A stretch of 64,000 nt of DNA, taken from NCBI RefSeq assembly GCF_900105945.1, contig NZ_FNSO01000004.1, positions 496,001-560,000 on the forward strand, read 5' to 3'. The notes beneath the pieces are model-generated. The model did no database searches, was not told the origin of the DNA, and saw nothing but the letters and a program-made list of their open reading frames with translations. The position numbers were made by a program, and so were the translations under genes. Shown piece by piece: positions 28,338 to 36,530 of the stretch (within the stretch, counting starts at the first letter, position 1; the number at the start of each line of letters is the position of its first letter). This DNA comes from Amycolatopsis tolypomycina (lineage in GTDB: Bacteria > Actinomycetota > Actinomycetes > Mycobacteriales > Pseudonocardiaceae).

Positions 28338-28389
28338 GCAGTGGCAGAGCGGGCGCTCAAGGGGAAGCGCCCACTCAGCCACTGCTCAC
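28334..28389. terminator. Long hairpin over the stop codon at a convergent junction
   Basis: GTGAGCAGTGGC (28334-28345) pairs with GCCACTGCTCAC (28378-28389). Inside, GAG/CTC and GGGCGCT/AGCGCCC continue the stem with two single mismatches around an 8-base loop CAAGGGGA. It includes the TGA of the DUF6986 gene and ends nine bases before the 3' end of the convergent membrane-protein gene. Likely a bidirectional terminator. Confidence 0.7.
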
Positions 28390-28397
28390 GGTGACTG

Positions 28398-28739
28398 CTA
28401 CGACGGCAACCGGCCGGGGTGTTCCGGCCGGTGTGCGATCACGGCAACCACGGTCAGCACGGCGAGCTGACCCGCGATCGTCCCGGCTGTCGCCCACGTC
28501 GGAAGAGCCGCCGCAGCCGCCTTCAACGTCAGCGTCGGCCCGAGGACCGCGCCGAGCACCACCAGCACGTCCAGGACCGTGGTGAGCAGCCGGCGGGTCT
28601 GGCTCGACGGCACCGCCATCTCCGCCTTCACCTCCGACGTCTCGATCCGGACGTGCGCGAACCGGCTCGGGCTGTCGTCCCGGTCCGGTTCTCCTCCGTG
28701 AGGTGCGGATGGATCCGCACGCTCGATTTCGGCACCCAT
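28398..28739 (-). CDS. Small two-helix membrane protein
   Basis: 113 residues: a charged N-terminal half (MGAEIERADPSAPHGGEPDR and on to RIETSEVKAEMAVPSSQTRR) and two hydrophobic helices (LLTTVLDVLVVLGAVLGPTL and AGTIAGQLAVLTVVAVIA). The ATG at 28739 starts a plausible protein; an extension to 28946 reads as low-complexity sequence. It is monocistronic and convergent to the DUF6986 gene. No family is recognised. The acidic cytoplasmic part could interact with a partner, but nothing in the context says which. Confidence 0.55.
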   Translation of the reverse strand: MGAEIERADPSAPHGGEPDRDDSPSRFAHVRIETSEVKAEMAVPSSQTRRLLTTVLDVLVVLGAVLGPTLTLKAAAAALPTWATAGTIAGQLAVLTVVAVIAHRPEHPGRLPS

Positions 28740-29081
28740 GCTCGTGCCCGTTCCTTTCCGGGCCCGGCCAGGCGTCCTCGGTGGCACGCTGGACCGGGGA
28801 CCACTTTTCGTGACCGCGGCTCGCGCCGCGGCCGGTTTACCGGCCGGCGATTCCCCCCGACAATGGGCAGTCGCCGCCCGGTTCCCCCGGAGTCCCTGCC
28901 GCGAGGAAGCGTGGTCCTGCTTCCCGATCACTCGGCCCGCCTGCATGAAGACGAGTCCGCGTCAAGGGTGCCGTTCGACTGTAGAACCCCGCAGGCTAGA
29001 TCGCAACACACTTCTGCTGCGAAAAATGTGTGCTTCCGGTGTCGAACATGTCATGATGGTGTGGCAAGCAGAGGAGGAAGC
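28740..29081. other. 342-bp intergenic region with two small palindromes
   Basis: The region lies between two divergent small genes and must hold both promoters. CCGCGG-ctcgcg-CCGCGG (28814-28831) and GCCGGT-tt-ACCGGC (28831-28844) are adjacent perfect inverted repeats. The 29000-29070 stretch is relatively AT-rich (GCGAAAAATGTGTGC, CATGTCATGATGG), as expected of a promoter for the gene at 29082. No credible ORF or tRNA was seen. Confidence 0.4.
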
Positions 29082-29318
29082 ATGCCCGCAGGTGAGGAGA
29101 ACCGGTCCGCGGTGGTCGACCGCGTCAACGTTGCGTTGATTGCCGAAGCGGTCGAGGCGCTGGCGAAGCTCCAAGAGCGCACCGGCCTGAAGAAAGTCGA
29201 CCTCGTCAACCGGGCCCTCCTGGTCTACGAGTTCCTCGATGCCGAGCTCAAGGCGGGCAAGCAGGTCTTGTTGCGCGATCAGGACGGCCGCGACCAGCTC
29301 GTGAAGATCTTCCTGTAG
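29082..29318 (+). CDS. Small ribbon-helix-helix-like protein
   Basis: 78 residues. VVDRVNVALIAEAVEALAKL followed by QERTGLKKVDLVNRALLVYE has the strand-helix-helix pattern of RHH antitoxin/Arc-type DNA-binding proteins (a short beta segment, then TGLKKVDLVNRAL as the turn and second helix). The tail is charged. A strong ribosome site GAGGAGGAA precedes the ATG. No toxin gene follows, since the downstream gene is convergent and abuts stop-to-stop, so it is not part of an obvious toxin-antitoxin pair. The regulatory role is inferred from fold only. Confidence 0.6.
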   Translation: MPAGEENRSAVVDRVNVALIAEAVEALAKLQERTGLKKVDLVNRALLVYEFLDAELKAGKQVLLRDQDGRDQLVKIFL

Positions 29319-30464
29319 TTACTCGCCGAGGCGGGCGCGGTCGGCGGCGGCCCGGCCCGCGCCCCAGCCTTCGTGGCTCCGGACGGTCACCGACTTGTTC
29401 ACCACTTCGGGGAACAGCTCGGTGAACGCCGCCGCCACCTGCTTCTCGTGTGACGCCAGCACCGGCAGCAGCTCCGGCGATTCCGCGATCGTCGCCTCCG
29501 TGGCTCGCTCGAGCCGCTCGCCGATGCGGGTGGCGTAGGAGACGAGGAACGACTTGCGGAACGGGCGGGACCGGCCGGCCGGGTCGGCGATCATCGCCCG
29601 CGTCGCCTGGACGAGCAGGGACGTCGTCAGCAGCTCGACGGCGGCCAGGTCGTCCTCGTCGCCGACCGCCGTGACGAACTCCCAGCGCGGGTCGAAGACC
29701 GCGCGGCAGCGGTTGGCCTTCGCGACCACGTGGACCAGCAGCGACTTCGCGTCCGTGTACGGCGTGTCGAGCCAGATCCGGCGGGCCGCGGGCCGCTCGG
29801 GCACCTCGTCCGCCTCGACCAGCACTCGGTCCAGGGCGTGGCGGGTCATCAGCTCCTGCGCCTTCGCCGAAAGCGCCTCGGCCTCCTCCGGGTACGTGCT
29901 CGACTCGGCCTTGGCCAGCAGGGCGCGGACCCGGCCCAGCTTCTTCTCGTCGACGGCGTGGTGACCCGCCGGACGCCCGGGCGCGGTCCCCGGCGCGGGC
30001 AGGACGACGGTGACCGGCGGCAACGTCTTCAGCAGGCCGAAGGCTTCGATGGCCGCCGCGACGGCTTCGGACGGCGTCAGGATGTGCTTCGCCGCCCACT
30101 GCGGCAGGTGCGGCTCCGTCGTCGTCCACCAGCGGCCGGTGCTCACCGCGTCGAGCTGGGCCTGCCAGTCCGGGTGGACGACCGCGAACTGCCCGGCGTA
30201 CGCGACCAGGGTGTCGAGCAGGTACGAGCCGGCGAACTCGTCGAGACGGCGGCGGGCCGCCTGGTGGAGGTCGGCGGGCAGCCAGCCGCCCCGGCACGCC
30301 CGGCCGATCAGCTGCCGGGCAATCAGATCGGCAGCCGAGGCGAGTTCGGCCGGCAGCGTGAACCCCGGCGCGAGCCGTCGGGCGTCGCCCGGTGCGGCGG
30401 CGAGCAGCGCGTCGCCGAACTCTTCGACCGTCGTCGGCGGCGGGCCGACGGGAACCTTGCCCAC
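29319..30464 (-). CDS. DUF2786 domain protein
   Basis: 381 residues. The DUF2786 block is clear in the middle: KKLGRVRALLAKAESSTYPE, EEAEALSAKAQELMTRHALD, about residues 175-215. It is followed by a helical domain (DTPYTDAKSLLVHVVAKANR, LLTTSLLVQATRAM). The N-terminal 150 residues are helical and Trp-containing (LVAYAGQFAVVHPDWQAQLD). DUF2786 proteins have no established biochemical role. The stop codon directly abuts the stop of the convergent RHH gene with no spacer. It is divergent from the dicarboxylate transporter gene with a 92-base gap. Confidence 0.8.
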   Translation of the reverse strand: MGKVPVGPPPTTVEEFGDALLAAAPGDARRLAPGFTLPAELASAADLIARQLIGRACRGGWLPADLHQAARRRLDEFAGSYLLDTLVAYAGQFAVVHPDWQAQLDAVSTGRWWTTTEPHLPQWAAKHILTPSEAVAAAIEAFGLLKTLPPVTVVLPAPGTAPGRPAGHHAVDEKKLGRVRALLAKAESSTYPEEAEALSAKAQELMTRHALDRVLVEADEVPERPAARRIWLDTPYTDAKSLLVHVVAKANRCRAVFDPRWEFVTAVGDEDDLAAVELLTTSLLVQATRAMIADPAGRSRPFRKSFLVSYATRIGERLERATEATIAESPELLPVLASHEKQVAAAFTELFPEVVNKSVTVRSHEGWGAGRAAADRARLGE

Positions 30465-30556
30465 CCGCCCAGTCTGCCGCAGTGTCCTTTCCGGGCGTCG
30501 GGTACGTCACTGCGAGCGTTAACACCGCTGGAACATCCGATGCCTAGGGTCGCGCC

Positions 30557-31837
30557 ATGGCGGAGAACAAGAAGCGCTGGTGGACGTCCGTGTTCGTGCA
30601 GCTGCTCGTCGCGGTGGTCGCGGGCGTGCTGGTCGGGCACTTCTGGCCGGTGCTCGGTGCGCAGCTCAAGCCGGTCGGCGACGGCTTCATCCGGCTGATC
30701 AAGATGATCATCGCGCCGCTGATCTTCTGTGTCGTGGTGACCGGGATCGCGGCCGTCGGCGACATCAAAGCGGTCGGACGAATCGGACTCAAGGCCATCG
30801 TCTACTTCGAGGTCGTCACGACGTTCGCGCTGCTGTTCGGCCTGGTCGTGGCGAACGTCTTCCGGCCCGGGGCCGGGCTGGACATCAACCCGGCGACCCT
30901 CGACCCGAAGGCCGTGGCGAGCCAGACGAAGGGCGGACAGCTGCCGTCCGTCGGCGACTTCCTCCTCCACACCATCCCTGACAGCGTGGTGAACGCCTTC
31001 GCGCAGAACCAGCTGCTCCAGGTGCTGGTGTTCGCGGTGTTCTTCGGCGTGGCACTGGCCGCGATCGGGCGCGAGCGAGCCCCGCTGGTGCTCGGCTTCG
31101 TCGACCAGGTGCAGCAGGTCATCTTCAAGGTGATGGGCTGGATCATGCGGGTCGCGCCGCTGGGCGCGTTCGGCGCGATGGCGTTCATCATCGGCCAGTA
31201 CGGTCTGTCCACTTTGGGCACCTACGCGAAGCTGATCGCCGCCTGCTACGGCGCGGCCGTGCTCTTCACGCTGGTCCTCGCCGCGATTTCCCGGTTCTAC
31301 GCCGGGGTTTCGGTCTGGAAGTTCCTCCGCTACGCGCGTGAGGAGTTCCTGCTCGCGCTGGGCACGGCCTCGACGGAGTCGGTGATGCCGCGGATCATGG
31401 TCAAGCTGACCGACGCGGGCTGCTCCCGCGCCGCGACGGGCCTGGTGGTGCCGACCGGGTACTCGTTCAACCTCGACGGCGCCACCATCTACCTGTCGAT
31501 CTGCACCGTGTTCCTGGCGCAGGCGTTCGGCGTGGAGATGACACTCGGCCAGCAGCTCCTGGCCGTGCTGATCCTGATGCTGACGTCGAAGGGCATGGCG
31601 GGCGTGCCGGGCTCGAGCTTCCTGGCCCTGTCGGCGACGGCCGCGGCGATCGGGGCGTTCCCGGTGGCGGGCGTGGCCCTGCTGCTGGGCGCGGACCGCC
31701 TGATGGACTCGATGCGCGTGTTCGTCAACCTGCTGGGCAACTGCGTGGCGACGTTCGTGGTGGCGAAGTCCGAGGGCCAGCTCGACCGGGAGAAGCTGCG
31801 GGAAACCCTGGACGGAGCGACGCCGGTCGCGGCCTAA
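30557..31837 (+). CDS. dctA: C4-dicarboxylate:cation symporter (DAACS family)
   Basis: 426 residues of the DctA/GltP family. Conserved re-entrant loop and substrate segments: LGTASTESVMPRIMVKLTDA, PTGYSFNLDGATIYLSICTV, MLTSKGMAGVPGSSFLALSA and the C-terminal ADRLMDSMRVFVNLLGNCVA. It imports succinate, fumarate or malate with Na+ or H+. The location beside malate synthase and purine catabolism suggests use of organic acids. The convergent MarR gene shares four bases (CTAA) with its end and may regulate it, although MarR genes more often control divergent neighbours. Confidence 0.92.
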   Translation: MAENKKRWWTSVFVQLLVAVVAGVLVGHFWPVLGAQLKPVGDGFIRLIKMIIAPLIFCVVVTGIAAVGDIKAVGRIGLKAIVYFEVVTTFALLFGLVVANVFRPGAGLDINPATLDPKAVASQTKGGQLPSVGDFLLHTIPDSVVNAFAQNQLLQVLVFAVFFGVALAAIGRERAPLVLGFVDQVQQVIFKVMGWIMRVAPLGAFGAMAFIIGQYGLSTLGTYAKLIAACYGAAVLFTLVLAAISRFYAGVSVWKFLRYAREEFLLALGTASTESVMPRIMVKLTDAGCSRAATGLVVPTGYSFNLDGATIYLSICTVFLAQAFGVEMTLGQQLLAVLILMLTSKGMAGVPGSSFLALSATAAAIGAFPVAGVALLLGADRLMDSMRVFVNLLGNCVATFVVAKSEGQLDREKLRETLDGATPVAA

Positions 31838-32322
31838 CGCAGCCGCGGGAGCGCGTCCCGGGCGAAGTGGCTCAGCGTGCGCAGGTCTTCGGTGAACCGC
31901 TCCCGGTGGTCGTCGGGCAGGGGCCGGAAGAAGAACTGCTCGACGTTCGCCACGTGCACGCGGCTGGCGCGCACGGTCGTCTCTTCGCCGAACGAGGTCA
32001 GCCGGACCAGCTGGACGCGGCGGTCGGCCGGGGACGCCGTGCGGGTCACCAGCCCGAGCGCCTCCATCCGGTCGACCAGCCGGGTCGCCCCGCCGGTGGT
32101 GAGCACCTGCTCCTGCGCGATCGAGCGCATGGTCAGCCCGTCGTCACCGGTGCGGCCCACGATCAGCAGGACCTCGTACATCAGGTGGGTGATCCCGCAT
32201 TCGCGCTCCAGTGCCCGCCCGAGCAGGTAACCGAGCCGGTTTGCGGCGCCCTGGAGCTGCCCGAAGGCCAGCACGCGGGCGTCGTCCGCCGCCTGCCGGG
32301 CCGAAGTTATCTCGGGGTCCAC
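31834..32322 (-). CDS. MarR family transcriptional regulator
   Basis: 162 residues. The winged helix-turn-helix lies at LTMRSIAQEQVLTTGGATRL and VDRMEALGLVTRTASPADRR, and the wing ends VQLVRLTSFGEE. The dimerisation helices form both ends. The GTG at 32322 is chosen because the longer frame (to 32388) adds low-complexity residues; GGGAGGA lies somewhat far upstream. Stop TAG overlaps the dctA stop TAA in CTAA. The ligand and target are unknown. Confidence 0.85.
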   Translation of the reverse strand: MDPEITSARQAADDARVLAFGQLQGAANRLGYLLGRALERECGITHLMYEVLLIVGRTGDDGLTMRSIAQEQVLTTGGATRLVDRMEALGLVTRTASPADRRVQLVRLTSFGEETTVRASRVHVANVEQFFFRPLPDDHRERFTEDLRTLSHFARDALPRLR

Positions 32323-32411
32323 GCCCTCAGTCTCCTCCCGGCATGCGGCCGCGCAACGCGAGACGGCGGCCGGTGGGGTGCGAGGCACGTCCCCTGCGCC
32401 GAGCGGCGTTT

Positions 32412-33731
32412 CTAGTCGCCGGCGCGCAACGCCAGGTACACGTCGAGCTGGTCGGCGAACTCCGTCAGATCCACCCCCAGCAGCTCACCCGCCCGCCCGA
32501 TCCGGTAGCGCAGCGTGTTCACGTGGACGTGCAACGCCTTCGCCGCCCGGGTGGGCGAGCCCGAGCACTCCAGGAACACCCGGACCGTGTGCACCAGGTC
32601 CGTGTGCTGCTCGGCGTCGTAGGCCAGCAGCGGGCCGAGCACCCGGCGCCGCAGTGCCGCGCGCAGCCCGGCCGGCGCACCCGCCAGCAGCAGCTCGTGC
32701 GCCGCCACTTCACCGGCCCGGACCACCGCCACCCGGCCCGGCTGCCGTGCCGCCACCGCCAAGGCGTACCGCGCGCTCTCCGCGGCCTCCGCCCGCGGTC
32801 CCGGATCGCCGACCCCGCACAGGAGCCGCGCCGCCCGCAGCAACGGCTCCACAATGGACAAGCCCGCGGGCTGGAACCGCGCGACAGCCGCGTAAGACGT
32901 GTCACCCGCGGAATCGAACACCACCGCGTCCGGCAGCCACTCGGTCAGCACGTCCCGGCTCTCGTCGCTGCCCTCGGTCCGCAACGCGACGACGCACACC
33001 TCCTCGGGCAGCGACACCGCCGGCGGCACGGCCCGCGCCCGGGTGACCCCGACGAGCCCCGCCACCTCCTCGGTCAGCTCCGCCTGCGCGGTGCTCACCG
33101 GCCCGCCGACGGCGATCAGCCACGGCACCGCGTGCCTGCCCTCGACCGGGAGCACGGTCAGCGGTCCCGGCTCGCGTGCCGCGTACCGGCGGACCACCTC
33201 CTCGGGCGGCATCGGCAGCGGGGCCGTCCCCGCGACGAGCCGGCCGAGGCCCGACAGCACCCAGCAGGGCAGCCCGAGTTCCGCCGCGGCGCGCTCCACC
33301 AGCGTCTCCACCGGGGCCTCGGCCGCCGCCTGCAAACGTTTGCGCGCACTGTCGGACGCCGCCGCCAGCGCCAGCACGACCTGCTCGGTGATCACCGAAA
33401 ACGACAGGTCGGCCGGCACTTCCAGGAGCGGGATCCGGTGGCGGACGCAGGCGTCGACCACGTCGTCCGGGATGCCGCCGGAGTCGGCGCCGGACGCGGC
33501 CAGCGCCGCCGCGCCCGACCGGGCCAGCGCGGCCACGAACGGTTCGGCGTCCCCGGGCGCGTGCCACCAGAGCAGGCCGGACAGCACCAGCTCACCGGCC
33601 GACAGGTACCGTCCGGGGTCGGACAGCTCCGTGACGTAGATGCGCGTCACCGGCCGGTCGAGCAGGTCGGTCCCGGCCCGCGGGCGCAGCCGCAGCCCCG
33701 GCAGGTCCAGCAGAGTTTTCACGGTCGTCAT
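32412..33731 (-). CDS. pucR: PucR family regulator of purine catabolism
   Basis: 439 residues. The N-terminal PucR domain (MTTVKTLLDLPGLRLRPRAG, VTRIYVTELSDPGRYLSAGE) is followed by a central GGDEF-like/CdaR region and a C-terminal helix-turn-helix of the PucR/CdaR type (LHVHVNTLRYRIGRAGELLG). PucR proteins activate xanthine dehydrogenase and urate genes in response to purine intermediates. The gene is divergent from the xanthine dehydrogenase operon, 137 bases away, the usual arrangement for its target. The start ATG at 33731 gives the family N-terminus; a frame to 33752 adds seven residues. Confidence 0.9.
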   Translation of the reverse strand: MTTVKTLLDLPGLRLRPRAGTDLLDRPVTRIYVTELSDPGRYLSAGELVLSGLLWWHAPGDAEPFVAALARSGAAALAASGADSGGIPDDVVDACVRHRIPLLEVPADLSFSVITEQVVLALAAASDSARKRLQAAAEAPVETLVERAAAELGLPCWVLSGLGRLVAGTAPLPMPPEEVVRRYAAREPGPLTVLPVEGRHAVPWLIAVGGPVSTAQAELTEEVAGLVGVTRARAVPPAVSLPEEVCVVALRTEGSDESRDVLTEWLPDAVVFDSAGDTSYAAVARFQPAGLSIVEPLLRAARLLCGVGDPGPRAEAAESARYALAVAARQPGRVAVVRAGEVAAHELLLAGAPAGLRAALRRRVLGPLLAYDAEQHTDLVHTVRVFLECSGSPTRAAKALHVHVNTLRYRIGRAGELLGVDLTEFADQLDVYLALRAGD

Positions 33732-33868
33732 GAGGCTTGTAGGAAAGCACAAACGCGCCCGGGTCCGCTCCCGTGCGGTTCATGCGTGCTGCCGTTGCCG
33801 CCCGGCCGTGATCCGTCGTCTACTGGTCTATCGCACCCGCGAAGGAGCACCTCTCTGAAGGAGAACCA

Positions 33869-34735
33869 GTGGAGTTCCTGCGTCCCGCGACGCTCGCCGA
33901 GGCGCTGGCCCTCAAGGCCGAGCGGCCGGACGCGGTGCCGATCGCCGGCGGCACCGACGTCATGGTCGAGCTCAACTTCGACCACCGGCGCCCGGCAGCC
34001 CTCCTCGACCTGACCCGGGTCCCCGAGCTGGCGCAGTGGTGGTCCACATCGGACGGCACGGTCCGGCTCGGCGCCGGCGTCCCCTACTCCCGCGTCATCG
34101 CCGAACTGGGTGAATCCGTCCCCGCGCTGGCCATGGCCGCCCGCACGGTCGGGTCGCCGCAGATCCGCAACCGCGGCACGGTCGGCGGCAACCTCGGCGC
34201 CGCCTCGCCCGCCGGCGACACCCACCCGGTGCTGCTCGCCCTGGACGCGCGGGTCGAGGTCGCGTCCGTCCGGGGGACCCGGATCCTCCGCGCGGAGGAT
34301 TTCTACGTCGGCGTGAAACGGCACGCGCTGGCCCCGGACGAGCTGATCACCGCCGTCCACCTGCCCGGCCACGCCGGGCCGCAGCAGTTCGCCAAGGTCG
34401 GGACGCGCAACGCGATGGTCATCGCGGTCTGCTCCTTCGCGCTGTCGCTCCGGCAGGGCGAGGTCGGCGCGGCGATCGGCTCCGCCGCCCCGACCCCGCG
34501 CCGCGCCCGGGAGGCCGAGGCCTTCCTGGCCGCCGAGCTGCCCTGGACGTCACCCGAACCGCTGCCGGACTCGCTGAAACGCCGCTTCGGCGACCTGGTC
34601 GGCGCCGCCGCCCGGCCGATCGACGACGTCCGCGGCAGCGCCGCGTATCGGAAGCACGCGCTGGGGGTACTCGCGCGGCGTACGTTGACCTGGGCCTGGG
34701 ACGAACACCGGACGGGGGAGCGCGCATGCGCCTGA
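33869..34735 (+). CDS. Xanthine dehydrogenase, FAD-binding subunit
   Basis: 288 residues of the CoxM/XdhB type. FAD motifs: PIAGGTDVMVELNF near residues 24-37 and QIRNRGTVGGNLGAASPAGD. It passes electrons from the Fe-S clusters to FAD and the final acceptor. GTG start with AAGGAG upstream. It is the first gene of a tightly overlapping operon (next start overlaps by ten bases), divergent from pucR. The three-subunit order FAD, Fe-S, Mo here has the deaminase gene inserted before the Mo subunit. Confidence 0.92.
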   Translation: MEFLRPATLAEALALKAERPDAVPIAGGTDVMVELNFDHRRPAALLDLTRVPELAQWWSTSDGTVRLGAGVPYSRVIAELGESVPALAMAARTVGSPQIRNRGTVGGNLGAASPAGDTHPVLLALDARVEVASVRGTRILRAEDFYVGVKRHALAPDELITAVHLPGHAGPQQFAKVGTRNAMVIAVCSFALSLRQGEVGAAIGSAAPTPRRAREAEAFLAAELPWTSPEPLPDSLKRRFGDLVGAAARPIDDVRGSAAYRKHALGVLARRTLTWAWDEHRTGERACA

Positions 34736-35193
34736 ATGTCACGATCAACGGCGAGCAGCGCCAGGCGGACGACGTCTGGGAAGGCGAAAGCCTGCTGTAC
34801 GTGCTGCGGGAACGGCTCGGCCTCCCGGGCTCCAAGAACGCCTGTGAGCAGGGCGAATGCGGCTCCTGCACGGTCTACCTCGACGACGTCCCGGTGTGCG
34901 CCTGCCTGGTCGCGGCCGGGCAGGCCGAGGGCCGCGTGGTCCGCACGGTCGAGGGCCTCGCCGACGGCGACGCGCTCGACCCGGTCCAGCAGTCCTTTGT
35001 GGACGCGGGGGCCGTGCAGTGCGGCTTCTGCACCCCCGGCCTGGTCGTCGCCGCGCACGACCTGCTGAACCGCGTCCCCGATCCGAGTGACGAGGAGATC
35101 CGCGAAGCGCTGGCCGGCAACCTCTGCCGCTGCACCGGCTACGAGAAGATCCTCGACGCGGTGCGTGCCGCGGCCAAGGGAGGTGTGGCGTGA
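34726..35193 (+). CDS. Xanthine dehydrogenase, [2Fe-2S] subunit
   Basis: 155 residues with two [2Fe-2S] clusters. Plant-ferredoxin-type Cys ligands are in NACEQGECGSCTVYLDDVPV and CACL, and the second helical cluster is in VQCGFCTPGLVVAAHDL and NLCRCTGYEKIL. It carries electrons from the molybdenum centre to the FAD subunit. Translation is coupled on both sides: ten-base overlap with the FAD subunit and GTGA overlap with the following deaminase gene. Confidence 0.95.
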   Translation: MRLNVTINGEQRQADDVWEGESLLYVLRERLGLPGSKNACEQGECGSCTVYLDDVPVCACLVAAGQAEGRVVRTVEGLADGDALDPVQQSFVDAGAVQCGFCTPGLVVAAHDLLNRVPDPSDEEIREALAGNLCRCTGYEKILDAVRAAAKGGVA

Positions 35194-36530
35194 GGACGCT
35201 CATCGCGAACGCGGCGATCGCCACCGTCAGCGGTCCCGAACACAAGTCCGGGCACGTCGTCGTCGAGAACGACCGGATCGCCGAAGTCGGCGAAGGCGTC
35301 TACACCGGCGAGTTCGACGAGCGCGTCGAGGCCGAAGGCTGCCTGGTCACGCCCGGCCTGATCAACACCCACCACCACCTCTACCAGTGGGCGACCCGCG
35401 GGATGGCGGCCGACCACACGCTCTTCGAGTGGCTGGTCGCGCTCTACCCGGTCTGGAGCCGCCTCGACGACGAGATCACGCACGCCGCGGGCACCGCCGG
35501 GATGGCGCGGCTGGCGCTGACCGGCTGCACCACCGTCGCCGACCACCACTACGTCTTCCCGCGCGACGGCGGCGACCAGGTCGCGGCGCTGGCCGCGGCC
35601 CGCCAGCGCGTCGGCGTCCGGCTGCACGTCGTGCGCGGGTCGATGGACCGCGGCGAATCCGACGGCGGCCTCCCGCCGGACAACCTCGTCGAGACGACCG
35701 AGGGCGCGCTGACCGGCACCGAAGCGGCCATCGACCGCTTCCACGACGACTCCCCGGCCGCCCACCTGCAGATCGCGGCGGGGCCCTGCTCGCCGTTCTC
35801 GGTCACCGAGCGGCTGATGTCCGGCGCGGCCGAGCTGGCCCGCCGCAAGGGCGTCCGGCTGCACACGCACCTCGCGGAGACCGTCGACGAGGAGCGCCAG
35901 TGCCTCGCCGAGGTCGGCTGCACGCCCGCCGAGTACGCCGACAAGCTGGGCTGGCTCGCCGACGACGTCTGGCTCGCGCACACCATCCACCTCGCGCCCG
36001 AGGCGATCCGCCGGTTCGGCGCGACCGGCACCGGGTCGGCGCACTGCCCGACGTCCAACGGCCGCATCGGCGCCGGCATCGCGCCCGTCCGCGACCTGCT
36101 CGACGCCGGGGTCGCGGTCGGCCTGGGCGCCGACGGCGCCGCGTCCAACGAGTCCGGCGGCCTCGGCGAGGAGCTCCACCAGTCGCTCCTGCAGGCCCGC
36201 CAGCGCTGCGGGCCCCGCGGCCTGACCACGCGGGAAGCGCTGTGGATGGGCACGATGGGCGGCGCCCGCTGCCTCGGCCGCGCGGCCGACCTCGGCTCGC
36301 TCGAGCCGGGGAAGCTCGCCGACCTCGCCGTCTGGGACCTGACCGGGCTCAACTACGCCGGCATCACCGACCCGGTCGCGGCGCTGGTGCTCGGCACCAC
36401 CCCGCCCCTGCGCCGCCTGTTCGTCGGCGGCAAGGCCGTCGTCGAGGACGGCACCCTGCGCGAAGCCGACGAGTCCGCGATCGCCCGCGAGCTGGCCGCC
36501 GCGAGCGCCCGGCTGAGGGAGAGCAGATGA
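35190..36530 (+). CDS. 8-oxoguanine deaminase-like amidohydrolase
   Basis: 446 residues of the amidohydrolase superfamily. Metal ligands HxH sit in TPGLINTHHHLYQWATRGMA; further His in VRLHTHLAETVDEERQC and LAHTIHLAPE; catalytic Asp in GLGADGAASNESGGL. HHHLYQ...TRGM with a following LVALYPVWSRLD fits 8-oxoguanine deaminases, which give urate directly from 8-oxoguanine. Placement within the xanthine dehydrogenase operon supports a role in feeding urate formation. Guanine or another ureide/purine analogue cannot be excluded. GTG start; ATGA overlap with the next gene. Confidence 0.85.
   Translation: MRTLIANAAIATVSGPEHKSGHVVVENDRIAEVGEGVYTGEFDERVEAEGCLVTPGLINTHHHLYQWATRGMAADHTLFEWLVALYPVWSRLDDEITHAAGTAGMARLALTGCTTVADHHYVFPRDGGDQVAALAAARQRVGVRLHVVRGSMDRGESDGGLPPDNLVETTEGALTGTEAAIDRFHDDSPAAHLQIAAGPCSPFSVTERLMSGAAELARRKGVRLHTHLAETVDEERQCLAEVGCTPAEYADKLGWLADDVWLAHTIHLAPEAIRRFGATGTGSAHCPTSNGRIGAGIAPVRDLLDAGVAVGLGADGAASNESGGLGEELHQSLLQARQRCGPRGLTTREALWMGTMGGARCLGRAADLGSLEPGKLADLAVWDLTGLNYAGITDPVAALVLGTTPPLRRLFVGGKAVVEDGTLREADESAIARELAAASARLRESR

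Noticed and set aside
29082..29318. Antitoxin of a toxin-antitoxin pair
   Set aside because: The next gene is convergent and three times larger than a typical toxin, with a DUF2786 domain; no toxin motif is adjacent.
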